NCBI GenBank assembly: GCA_016098155.1
Contig: JAAAJB010000594.1
Coordinates: forward strand, 6,408 to 21,265
Origin: Actinomortierella ambigua
Lineage: Eukaryota > Mortierellomycota > Mortierellomycetes > Mortierellales > Mortierellaceae
Length of the DNA: 14,858 nt
Direction of reading: 5' to 3'
Position 1 is the first letter of the stretch. Every line of letters starts with the position of its first letter. Of this stretch, positions 1-8,096 are shown in pieces. The translations under genes and the position numbers were made by a program. A model generated the notes under the pieces. The model saw only the letters and a list, made by a program, of their open reading frames with translations, did not search any database and was not told where the DNA came from.

Positions 1-99
1 AAAAAAAAAAAAAAAAACAGGTCTGTCATTTCGTCACAACATCGCTAACTCTCTCTCTCTCCCTTGACCCTCCTCCTCTCTATGATTTTGTCATTTTAG

Positions 100-645
100 G
101 ATGGCACTGCTACGACAAAGACATTTGTGCACGTCTCTTCAGAGATTGAAGCCGAGGAGGCCGAGGAGATTGGCGTGGAGCATCTGCTGCGAGACATCAA
201 GGACAATGTGGTCGGCACGCTGTCGACGCGGGTGGGCGATCAGCTGCGATCGCTCAAGGGTCTGCAAGGACGTTTGGAGGAGATTCAAGAGTACCTGGGC
301 AAGGTGGTAGCGGGCTCACTGCCAATCAACCACCAAATTATCTACAATTTGCAGGACATCTTCAACCGGCTGCCAAACCTCGAGGACCCGGACACGACCA
401 AGAGCTTCTCGGTCAAGACGAACGACCAGCTGATGGTGATCTACCTGTCGTCGTTGATCCGGTCGGTTATTGCGCTGCACAACCTGATCAACAACAAGAT
501 TGAGAATAAGAAGTTTGAAGAGGAGGGCGAGAATGACGAGGACAAGAAGGACACAGCCAAGGAGGATAGTACAAAGGACGAAGCCAGTAAGGAGGCCTCC
601 CCGGCAGATAAGAAGGCTCAGGATGCCAAGACGGACAAGAAGTAG
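100..645 (+). CDS. RPN8: 26S proteasome lid subunit Rpn8 (PSMD7), 3' exon only
   Basis: Rpn8 is the non-catalytic MPN-domain partner of the deubiquitinase Rpn11 in the 19S lid of the proteasome. This is the C-terminal part. The exon opens at 100 after a TTTTAG acceptor (98-99), in phase 0, reading D-G-T-A-T-T-K-T-F. The reading then matches the PSMD7 family closely: a stretch like [20 protein letters not shown], then [15 protein letters not shown] and the helical [18 protein letters not shown] and LHNLINNKI segments that build the lid helical bundle. The last 45 or so residues are a Lys/Glu/Asp-rich tail ending in KTDKK before TAG at 643-645, as in animal and fungal Rpn8. The MPN domain would be encoded upstream, outside the window. 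GTG at 127 is an internal Val codon, not a start. The intron before it shows a CTAAC branch-like site at about 46-50. The family call is very secure from remembered family sequence; the gene is cut by the window edge, not broken. Confidence 0.95.
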   Translation, partial: DGTATTKTFVHVSSEIEAEEAEEIGVEHLLRDIKDNVVGTLSTRVGDQLRSLKGLQGRLEEIQEYLGKVVAGSLPINHQIIYNLQDIFNRLPNLEDPDTTKSFSVKTNDQLMVIYLSSLIRSVIALHNLINNKIENKKFEEEGENDEDKKDTAKEDSTKDEASKEASPADKKAQDAKTDKK

Positions 646-871
646 AAACAGAAAGCCATATAGAACCTCCACTCCCTTCGAATGAACTTTGCAGCACAAC
701 CATGCTGTCTAAACATTTTTTTTTTTTTTTTTTTTTTGGTGGCGGTCCATTTATTGGGTGGCTTGGGCCGAGCACTCTGGCCAGGCCTTCTTCACCCATG
801 GAAGAGCATCGTCCAAAACAATAACAACCCTTCATTGTCCTCGCACCTGCATCCCCATTCCTTCTCCTCCA
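646..871. other. Intergenic spacer with a 22-T run
   Basis: This short spacer between the RPN8 stop and the next ATG must hold the RPN8 3' end and the downstream promoter. The clearest feature is a run of 22 T at 716-737. No AATAAA is seen. An ATG at 798 opens an 8-codon frame ending TAA at 822-824, out of frame with the next gene. It would act as an upstream ORF only if transcription starts before it. Confidence 0.6.
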
Positions 872-1959
872 ATGTCTGAGAGAAAGAGTGTCCCCAAGCC
901 TGAGAAGAAGGCCAAGTCGACAGACGAGGCTCAGCCGACGGCACCCAGCAACGAGGAAGCGCTGATCGATATCCCAGCAGTCAAGAAGAAGAAGGAGCGC
1001 CGCGTCAAGTCCGAGGCTGAGATCGCAGCCAAGGCGGAGCGCAAGCGGTTACGAAAGGAGGCTGAGGCTGCCAATCTAGCCGAGAAGCAGGCAAAGAAGA
1101 ACAAGAGTGGCGCCCCTTCGGCTGGATCTTCTACAACAACAGCAGCAGCAGGATCCACCAATGTTGCTGCAAAGGCCTCGGACAAGGTGCCGAAATGGAA
1201 GCAGTTCTTGAAGAATACGGCGGATGCTGATAATGCCGAGAAACTGAAGAGCGTCGAGTTTGATGTAGAGCAGGATGATGATGAAGAAGATACCAAAGAG
1301 AGTGAGAACGAGCGGGAAAAGATCAAGGCTGACAAGAAGCGTAAGGCGGAGCAGAACAATCAGGAAGAGTCGAACAAGAAAGCAAAGGCAGGCGAGGTCG
1401 GCAGCAGCGGTAACGCGCCTCTTGACATGTCAACACCAGGTTCGTCCATCTTTTCTTGAAGTTCTTTTTAGCCACAAATTTGTCGACTTGAGCTTGGTGA
1501 AAGAAAAGAGTCATTCTTCGTTGACACCTTCTTTGTTCTCCCCTTTTTTACTTCCCGTTCGCTCTTCTTATAGGCCTGCAATATCTTGTAGAGTGGAAGC
1601 GATTCCGAGCGGTGTGGAAGTTCCAAAAAATGCGACAGGTGTGGCTGCTGAAACATATGTATAACGACGCGGATCTGCCGGATACCCACTGGCCCATTTT
1701 CTTGGAGTATATCAAGGACCTCAAAGGTGCCGCCCGGACAGCGACAATTGAGGAGGCTCAGAAGATTGTCGATGCACCAGAGCAGCCTGAAGACGATCAG
1801 CAGGAGAAGGAAGAGGAGGACGTCAAGATGAAAGACGAAGATGGAGAGAGCAGTGGTGACGAGGAGGAAGATGAGGCAAAGAAAGAGGCGCAGGAGCAGA
1901 AGCGACAGCGCGAGGTTAAGGCGGCACGAGCACTTGAGCTACTGCAGTTATTGGCATAG
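872..1959 (+). CDS. WKF-domain protein, C7orf50-like (2 exons)
   Basis: The coding join is 872-1439 and 1574-1959, giving 317 residues. ATG 872 is the first ATG in its frame and opens M-S-E-R-K. Residues 1-189 are Lys/Glu/Ala-rich and charged, with basic clusters such as KKKKERR that could be nuclear or nucleolar signals. The intron (1440-1573, donor GTTCGT, acceptor TAG) is phase 1 and joins to L-Q-Y-L-V-E-W-K at residues 191-198. The conserved block at 191-255 contains VWKFQKMRQVWLLKHMY, the hallmark of the WKF domain seen in human C7orf50. A highly acidic stretch (about 260-300) and a short helical C-terminus follow. The donor is not a strong consensus, but frame and domain continuity support it. 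The family is poorly characterised; human C7orf50 has been linked to the nucleolus. A role in ribosome biogenesis is inference only. The gene is co-oriented with both neighbours. Confidence 0.87.
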
Positions 1960-2320
1960 TCTAGACATCTTTTAGTTTCTGTCTTTTTTTTTTTCTCTTG
2001 TTTATTGTACTTTTATCGTCGACAATCTGCAGAGTGTGTGCAAAGTGCCAAGGTAGATTTCCAAAACTTGCAACGATAGAGCAGCCCTCGCCCAAACAAA
2101 TTTTTTGATTGTTTTTCAGCCACCAAATCATGGAGTTTGTGCTTGCAGTGAGATACTGGCTAGGTAGACTTTAAAACAGCATCGCCTTCTTCCTACTCGA
2201 TTGACATTTTGCATTAACCCGCCTCCGCCTGCTACAGCATTCGAAAAGGGAGACATAGGCCATCAACTTCACGCAGGACAGAACCTCTTTTCTCATTCGC
2301 ATTGACAACTTTCACACACA
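1960..2320. other. Intergenic spacer, WKF gene to MTR3
   Basis: Between two + strand genes. T-rich sequence follows the stop (T run near 1986-1994) with no AATAAA. The 100 bases before the MTR3 ATG are pyrimidine- and CA-rich, ending in the favourable context CACACAATGG. I see no RNA gene or extra exon here. Confidence 0.5.
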
Positions 2321-3479
2321 ATGGATCGCAAGCGTGTCGCTGGGCCAGAAAACGCTGTGGCGCCCCTCGTTGAATACCCCAAGGATCAGTTGCGGTGGGC
2401 CCCTCAGCAGGAGCATCGCCATAGCTCAAAGCGCCAGCCTGAAGATATCCGGCCAATCTGTATGCTTCTTCTTTTTTCTTGGATACTGTTTATCTTGGCA
2501 TTTGACAGGACAATTGGTCAAAAAGGAGGCTGGGGCGCGCATGTGTGACTAATCACCACTTTTTTACCTCACATGGATCTTTTTCTGTGTGTGTGTGCGT
2601 GTGTGTATTAGACCTCAAGACAGGACTCATCAACCAAGCCAACGGATCAGCATATATTGAACTGGAGCGGACAAAGATTGCCTGTGGCGTGTATGGACCC
2701 CGGCAAAAGAAGGCATCGCAGCTGTCCTCGTTTAGTGGAAAGGGTACATTGAACTGTGAGTTCAAGTTTGCTACCTTCTCGTGTCAAAAGCGACGACACC
2801 ACATTCGCGATGCACAAGAAAGGGAATTGTCCCAAGTCCTGTCGCAGGCCCTCGCACCTGCGGTCCGTCTGGAGCTCTTCCCCAAATCGGTGGTCGATGT
2901 CTATGTCACCGTTCTTGAGAACGACGGCTTGGCTGCCTGTTTGGCTGCCGCCATCACCTGTGCCTCTGTCGCACTGGCCCATGCCGGTATCGAAATGTTG
3001 GACTTGGTTGCAGCATGTTCGGGATCGTATATGACGGTGCCCAGGAACGCATTAGGACAGCCGCAAACTGATGCAACAACTACAGCAGCAGGAGCAAGTC
3101 GTGATGAGATCTGGATGGACGCGGATCTGGAAGAGGAAAAGCATGAGGATGGATCGATCGTCTTGGCATACATGCCGTCGTTGAACCAGGTCACTCATGT
3201 TCTGCAGAATGGAAGGGCGGAAGGCGCCGTTATCTCACAGGTAATTCGCGTCGTGCGCTGGCGGTGTGGCCAGAATTCTTGCTATACATTTCAATGCGAA
3301 AGGATGAAGAAACGATACCTAACAGTTTCTCTGTGGCTTTATCTGTTGCTGTTGTTTTTTATTCCACCTTACATTGATCAACATAGTCCGTAGAAAGCTG
3401 CATAGAAGCATGCAACAAGATCTACGCGGTTATGCAGCACTCCTTGCTAGAGTCGATCACAAATGGCAAGACTCAGTAA
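2321..3479 (+). CDS. MTR3: Exosome complex ring subunit Mtr3 / EXOSC6 (3 exons)
   Basis: Mtr3 is a catalytically inactive RNase PH-fold subunit of the six-member ring of the RNA exosome (3'-to-5' RNA processing and decay, nucleus and cytoplasm). The join is 2321-2459, 2612-3240 and 3387-3479, giving 286 residues. Exon 1 starts MDRKRVAGPE, like other fungal Mtr3 proteins. Intron 1 (2460-2611, GTATGC...TTAG) joins to RPIYLKTGLINQANGSAYIE, the family's opening strand block, followed by CGVYGPRQ. Exon 2 carries the RNase PH core, including FPKSVVDVYVTVLENDG and an Ala-rich helix, then a small acidic insert near DLEEEKHEDGS. Intron 2 (3241-3386, GTAATT...ATAG) is phase 0; exon 3 reads SVESCIEACNKIYAVMQHSL and ends TAA at 3477-3479, matching the family's last helix. 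Neighbouring Rrp41/Rrp43-type paralogues are the alternative, but the N-terminus and RPIY block favour Mtr3. Confidence 0.92.
2586..2607 (+). repeat. GT dinucleotide tract in MTR3 intron 1
   Basis: An alternating TG run with one GC interruption lies just before the TTAG acceptor (2610-2611) of MTR3 intron 1, where a polypyrimidine tract would be expected. It is on the sense strand. Confidence 0.9.
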
Positions 3480-3598
3480 GAACATGTGCCTTCAAAAAGT
3501 GCCCGAGGCATACCGACCAACAGAATCCATCCGCTCAGGGTGGTCTACACGTGTTTCAAAGCTCCGGCCTCACCTCCTCCTATCAATCCCCAAGTAGA

Positions 3599-3604
3599 AA
3601 TAAA
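3599..3604 (+). terminator. Candidate polyadenylation signal of MTR3
   Basis: A perfect AATAAA lies 120 bases after the MTR3 stop codon on the sense strand, at a usual distance. The match is direct; its use is inferred. Confidence 0.5.
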
Positions 3605-4084
3605 CCCCATCATGCAACAATCCACTCCTGTAGAGCCACCGGATTGCTACATATCATGACACACAGAGATACCTGGAACCAAAAGACTGGCATCGAATGG
3701 AGATTCAGAGGCTATGCCACGTGTGATCAGGAACGAAGGGAGTGAGTAGCCTATGCTCGTGTTTCCAAGTGCGACAAGGTGCAAGAGGAGACTCGGTGGC
3801 GTTGGAACAAAAAACAACAACAACAAACGAACAGAGCCATGACAGACAGGCCAGTAATGAGCAAGAGAAAAGGTGGGATCATTTAAAGGAGAGAAAGAGA
3901 AAAGGAATGGTCTGTAAGACGTAGATGTTGCAAGGGGTGGGGGGGAGGAGCCAGGAGAAAGACGTGGTTGCAGGAGTTCTTGCAGAAGTGTGTCTCCCCT
4001 TCCCCTCGTCATCTTCAATTTGAACCTCTGTTCTCTCTCCTTGAATATCCTCCTTTTGTTGCTGTGTACACTACCCGCTAACCC

Positions 4085-4145
4085 CCAATCGCGTTAGCAC
4101 ATGCTAGGCTGTCGAGGGCATGGCCAACATGCATTACGCGATTGG
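4085..4145. promoter_or_regulatory. Inverted repeat of CCAAT plus ACGCG motifs
   Basis: The arms CCAATCGCGT (4085-4094) and ACGCGATTGG (4136-4145) are perfect 10-base complements around a 41-base spacer. The spacer holds further CATGC/GCATG self-complementarity. Each arm joins a CCAAT box to an ACGCG core (the latter resembles half of the MluI cell-cycle box of yeasts). It lies about 810 bases upstream of the tetraspanin ATG. A regulatory role is inference. Confidence 0.4.
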
Positions 4146-4921
4146 CCGAGAAGCAGGAAAAATGTGGTTCTATCGACGTATTTTTCGGCTCATTTTTTCA
4201 AAAGTCTCTTGTTTTTTGACGTGCTGTGTATGCAATCCGAAGATGCCGTGTCTGCACATTGCCATGCTCTTCAAGGAGCATGCCTGGTCGATTTGATGGG
4301 AGAGAGAGAGAAAGAGCGGCCAATCGATGTAGAAGATAATGCAATGCTGGGCAGCTGAATGGGAAATGGAATGAATGCCTTCGTTGCTGTTCGTTTTCTT
4401 TGTGTCGCAAGCAACAAAAACTAGGAGACAGGGGAGGGCATGGGGTAAGATGGGAAAGGATATAGTGGTCCTTCGTCTTTTGCCGGGATAACAAGATACG
4501 ATAAGAGCAGGCCAGGCTAGGCCATAGGCGACAGCAACAGTGGGCTTGTGCTTCATCGCGACTACCCCCCCCCTTCCAACACACTCCTGGGCGACAACGG
4601 GGCTGCCACCGTATGCTTGAGTTCATCATCGACTCGTCCACATTCTTTCCATCTCCGTTCCTCTCACCTCGTACCCCTCGCCAGAACATCTTTTTTTTTT
4701 CTTCCTCCCGCTCTTCCTCCTTGTCATCGCCAGGAAATCTCCTTCCATATATTACCATCCAGCTGGGCTGTGCTTCTCTTCGTTGCTTCATCTGTTGTTT
4801 CTGTAGTTGTGTTGTTGTTGCTGCTGTTCCCTGCCGTCGTACCCTTGCCCTTCTGCCCCCCACTCCCTCCGCATTTCATTTTCATCGGCCACCCACTTTC
4901 CACCAAACTCCAGTAGCACTT

Positions 4922-4948
4922 CACTCATTCCGCTCATTCCACTCATTC
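4922..4948 (+). repeat. Three tandem 9-base repeats in the tetraspanin leader
   Basis: CACTCATTC, CGCTCATTC and CACTCATTC follow one another without gaps and end six bases before the ATG at 4955. The first and third copies are identical; the middle differs by one base. Confidence 0.8.
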
Positions 4949-4954
4949 ACACCA

Positions 4955-7894
4955 ATGGCACACTCAACACCCCCACCAACCGAAGGTCGTCCGGTGGCAA
5001 GGCGATACTCTCAATTGATGCGGTAGGCTGTTCTTTAATTCCTCGCGATAACAAGAACGCGTGATTGTTCCTTCGAAGGGGTTGCACAAAGGTGGTCTGT
5101 GTGAAACTAATTTTTTTGTTCATGTTTGTCGGGCACCGTTCCAGCGCAAGTCTGTATGAGCCAGAAGAGGACCTGGACATGTACAGCAACTATTCACCCT
5201 ATGCACTTCCACTCGTCGAGTCCACATCGAGGACGGGCTCGCCAGCCTCGCTCCATAGGCTATCGCTTCACTTACATCCTCTCTCAGCGCCGCCACCGAT
5301 CCTCACGCCGCTCGAGGCCGACTACGAGGGCCTGTCGGGGATGAGTGCAGGATTCCGCCACTCGACCACCTCGGGCAACTCCTCGCCCTACCATCCTCAG
5401 ACACATCCGTTCGACATGCCTTACCGACGAGATTCCAACGGCAGTAGCATTCACCAGCGTCCTGTCTCTACTGCCCAACGACCATCTTTGGTGTCGACCC
5501 CTTCCGACGATCACTTTGTGCCTATATCGTACCCTGTCGCCATCCGGCCAACCCCGTTGCTCCCGGGAGTAGCGACGGCGGCGGCAAGGACGAATACAAA
5601 TGCGAATACAAATACAAATACGGCGCCATCCCCAGGCCCGCCCATGTTTCCTCTCAATGGCGGCAGCTTCTATCACACCTCACCTTCGACGCCGTCGGGT
5701 TCTCCATCACCGGCTCCCTCTGCATCCATGATACGCAAAGCAAGCAGCAGAACAAATACCCCGCAACCTGGAGGGGTAGGACCCGCGGGCAGTGCTGACC
5801 CAAACTTCTCCAAGGGACCGCACGATCGACCTCCTTCTACTTCTTCGCATCGAGACTCTGTTAAAAGGTTCCTCCAGCGGTCTAAAAGTGCGCTTGGACG
5901 GATGCATGTCGATAGTGGAGACACCAGCGGCAGCAATAGCGGCGAGAACAGTGACCAGCTCCCTACCTCGACATCAGGAGCCCCCTCCCTCCCAGGAGGC
6001 TCTCACCCACCAACAGGGACACTGCGGACAGGGACACCCTTCGACGACAACGATGGCGACGCAGAAGAGCTTCGATCGGACAGTGTACTCACCGGGATCG
6101 ACACGACAGCGACCGGAGGAGGGGGATCAGGCAGCGTTGGGGACGTTGGTTTTGGTACGGTCGGAAGACACGGAGGAAGATTGATGATGGATGATAGTGA
6201 TAGCGAACAACAACAGCAGTGTGACCAACAGCAGCAGCAGCACCGACGGCTATCGGGGTCGTCGACCTCGGGGACCAGCAACGACAACACATCCGACAAC
6301 GAAACGGTGACGGCTGGTGGTGGTGGTGGTGGCCGTAGAGGCAGCGGTGATGACGAGGACGTCTTCAAGATGGAAGCTGGACTGCGCAAGGCGAGTCTCG
6401 CGAGTGGCTCTAGTCTGAGCCTATTTGCAAAGTTGACCCGACGACTGTCTCGGCCTATCGCGACAGACGATGAGAACGACGACGAACGCACAGAGAGCGG
6501 AAGGGGCACCGTGAGGGCAGACCATTGTCAAGGAAGAGGAGGAGAAGGAGGGCGAGGAGGCGCTCAATCTCTTTTACACCCTCAAGCCCATCTGCAGGCG
6601 CAACGCTCGCAGTGCTCCAACCCTTCACTGGTCATCCAATCGACATCAGGACCGGATGACTTTGAAATCCCTGCGATGCTACAACAGTTTCCTGCGTACC
6701 TGTTCCAGCCGCCACCGTTTCTGATACCGGGAGCCATCGGTGGCGGTGGAGGCGTCGTGCTGGATCCAGGACGTGCGGTGATGGCCGATGGTAGCCCTGG
6801 TGGCTACTATATTTTGAGTCGACAAGAGGAAGCACGAAGGCTACTAGCGCATGATCACGAGCATCTTAGGGGCCGCCGTTGGAAAACGTGGAACTGGAGT
6901 AAGGCTACGCTCGCATTTGCAAACACCATGGTAAGTAGAAAGTTGAAAAATATGAAAACGACGACGAAGAAGGAAGGGAGGAAGAACAAGATGATGTATT
7001 TGTGAGATGGAGAATCAATAGTAGCGAAGCTTGGTGCATTTGCACGAATACTGATCCACTCTCTATCCCTGCTAGTTACTTGGATACTCGGTGCTGTGCA
7101 CAATGATTATGGTCAAATCATGGTTAGGTGATCCAGCCATCAAGCCTCTCCTCGACTCGGGTATCATGATGATTGCCAACCGCAAGCTTCTCTATCGTAT
7201 GTCATATTTTTCTAGGATCCAATAGCAATGAGAAGATAAAGGCTACCAGGAAGTATGTCTTTTCTAACGCCCTTCTTTTTTTTTTGGTTTAAAACAACTT
7301 TAGTGATGATGGGAACAGCGCCGATAGGCATATTTCTCGCCATCCTCGGATATCTTGGAATCGCTCGACATGATCGGCAGATACTCTCCATCTACAATGT
7401 GCTACTTTGGCCGCTATTTGCGCTAGTGACGACAATCGGATATATCAGCTTCCGGCGTGGGCACGTCACTCTGTATGCAAAGCTCAAGTACTCATGGATA
7501 TTTGAATACGACCGCAATGATCGCCTTGTCATCCAGAACGCTGTAAGAATGCCGTCGTTGTGTTTTGTTTCTTTTGGAGAAAAATTATTTACTTTTTCAT
7601 GATTGTCAAAGTTGCTAATTCTTCGCCCTTGGCACACGTATACTCTCTCAGCTCTCATGTTGCGGCTACCGATCCACGATCGACTTCCCATCCTACGACT
7701 TGCATTGTTTCCCTCGATCGCCTCTTCCCCCATGCGAGCACCTATTTCTGAAGTACCAGGAAGACTTGCTCGGTAATACCTCAACATCGGCTTTCACTTT
7801 GGTTGCCATCCAGCTTTTCGTTATCTTGGTCGCACTAATGTGTTCGAATCATGTCGACCGACTATTCCGTGTGGCGAAGGAGCATATCCGATAA
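4955..7894 (+). CDS. Tetraspanin with ~600-residue disordered N-terminal extension (5 exons)
   Basis: The join is 4955-5022, 5145-6930, 7076-7196, 7304-7542 and 7652-7894, giving 818 residues. ATG 4955 sits in CACCAATGG. Residues 1-600 are Ser/Pro/Thr/Gly-rich with an Asn-Thr repeat, split poly-Gln (378-381, 384-388) and a Gly run. They hold five basic sites of type R-R/K-x-S (RRDS 117, RKAS 220, RRLS 390, RKAS 437, RRLS 455). TM1 spans about 610-631, TM2 658-679 and TM3 688-708; then a short large-loop region (710-783) with the tetraspanin signature CCG (741-743) and further Cys 757 and 766; TM4 is about 784-804. Four Cys including CCG and four TMs define the family. Tetraspanins organise membrane protein clusters; in fungi Pls1-type members act in infection structures or spore germination. 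A cytosolic N-terminus this long is unusual, since family members are usually near 200-300 residues. All introns have GT-AG ends and frames close exactly. Alternative: a fusion with an unrelated upstream gene, but there is no stop or start between the parts. Confidence 0.85.
6931..7075 (+). other. Tetraspanin intron 2 (possible retained intron)
   Basis: The donor is GTAAGT right after ATG codon 618 and the acceptor GCTAG ends at 7075. If retained, the frame continues for 24 mostly Lys/Arg-rich residues to TGA at 7003-7005. That would end the protein before any complete membrane segment. Confidence 0.7.
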
Positions 7895-8096
7895 TCAATG
7901 TATCTTCTATAAATCCTCTAACAAGAACAATTGTATAATTGCACCCTTTGTGTTTTCCCTCAAACTGAGGAGAATGGAAAGCGAATGACCGATCTGGATT
8001 ACGATGCACAGATATTATGATGCTAGAAACGCGAGTGTGAGAGGGGAGGGAAAGGAGAGAAGAGCGACCTCGGAAGCTATGCGTGCCTAATCATCT
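7895..8096. other. Short convergent intergenic region
   Basis: Only 202 bases separate the tetraspanin stop (+) from the glucanase stop (-), so the two 3' UTRs probably overlap. No canonical AATAAA is seen on either strand. Confidence 0.5.

Larger units (their letters stand above)
3480..4954. other. Large gene-free region before the tetraspanin gene
   Basis: About 1.5 kb with no frame that reads like protein; the longest frames are compositionally simple and match no family I know. It should hold the MTR3 3' UTR and the tetraspanin promoter and leader. Seen directly: AATAAA at 3599-3604; two CACGTG E-box cores at 3548-3553 (inside the palindrome ACACGTGT) and 3718-3723; a 61-base inverted repeat at 4085-4145; a nine-C run near 4565; T10 at 4691-4700; and a strongly pyrimidine-rich stretch from about 4560 to the ATG at 4955, typical of a fungal 5' leader. 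Confidence 0.55.

Noticed and set aside
1..17. Run of 17 A at the window start, as a possible poly(A) or assembly mark
   Set aside because: It lies upstream of an RPN8 acceptor with a branch-like site, so it is most simply an A-run in an intron at the arbitrary window edge.
716..737. 22-T run as a trace of a retroposed poly(A) tail on the minus strand
   Set aside because: No coding remnant or flanking duplication is visible; similar T runs are common in the spacers and introns here.
931..1359. 142-codon minus-strand frame, Ser/Phe-rich
   Set aside because: Antisense shadow of the Lys/Glu/Ala-rich WKF-domain gene exon 1.
4198..4863. 221-codon minus-strand open frame upstream of the tetraspanin gene
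   Set aside because: Composition is simple (Arg/Glu/Lys runs, then Ser/Leu-rich from CT tracts), with no domain and no splice logic; it reads as translated pyrimidine-rich leader DNA.
6003..6509. 168-codon minus-strand frame with poly-Cys and Pro-rich stretches
   Set aside because: Antisense shadow of the poly-Gln/Gly/Ser-coding part of the tetraspanin gene.
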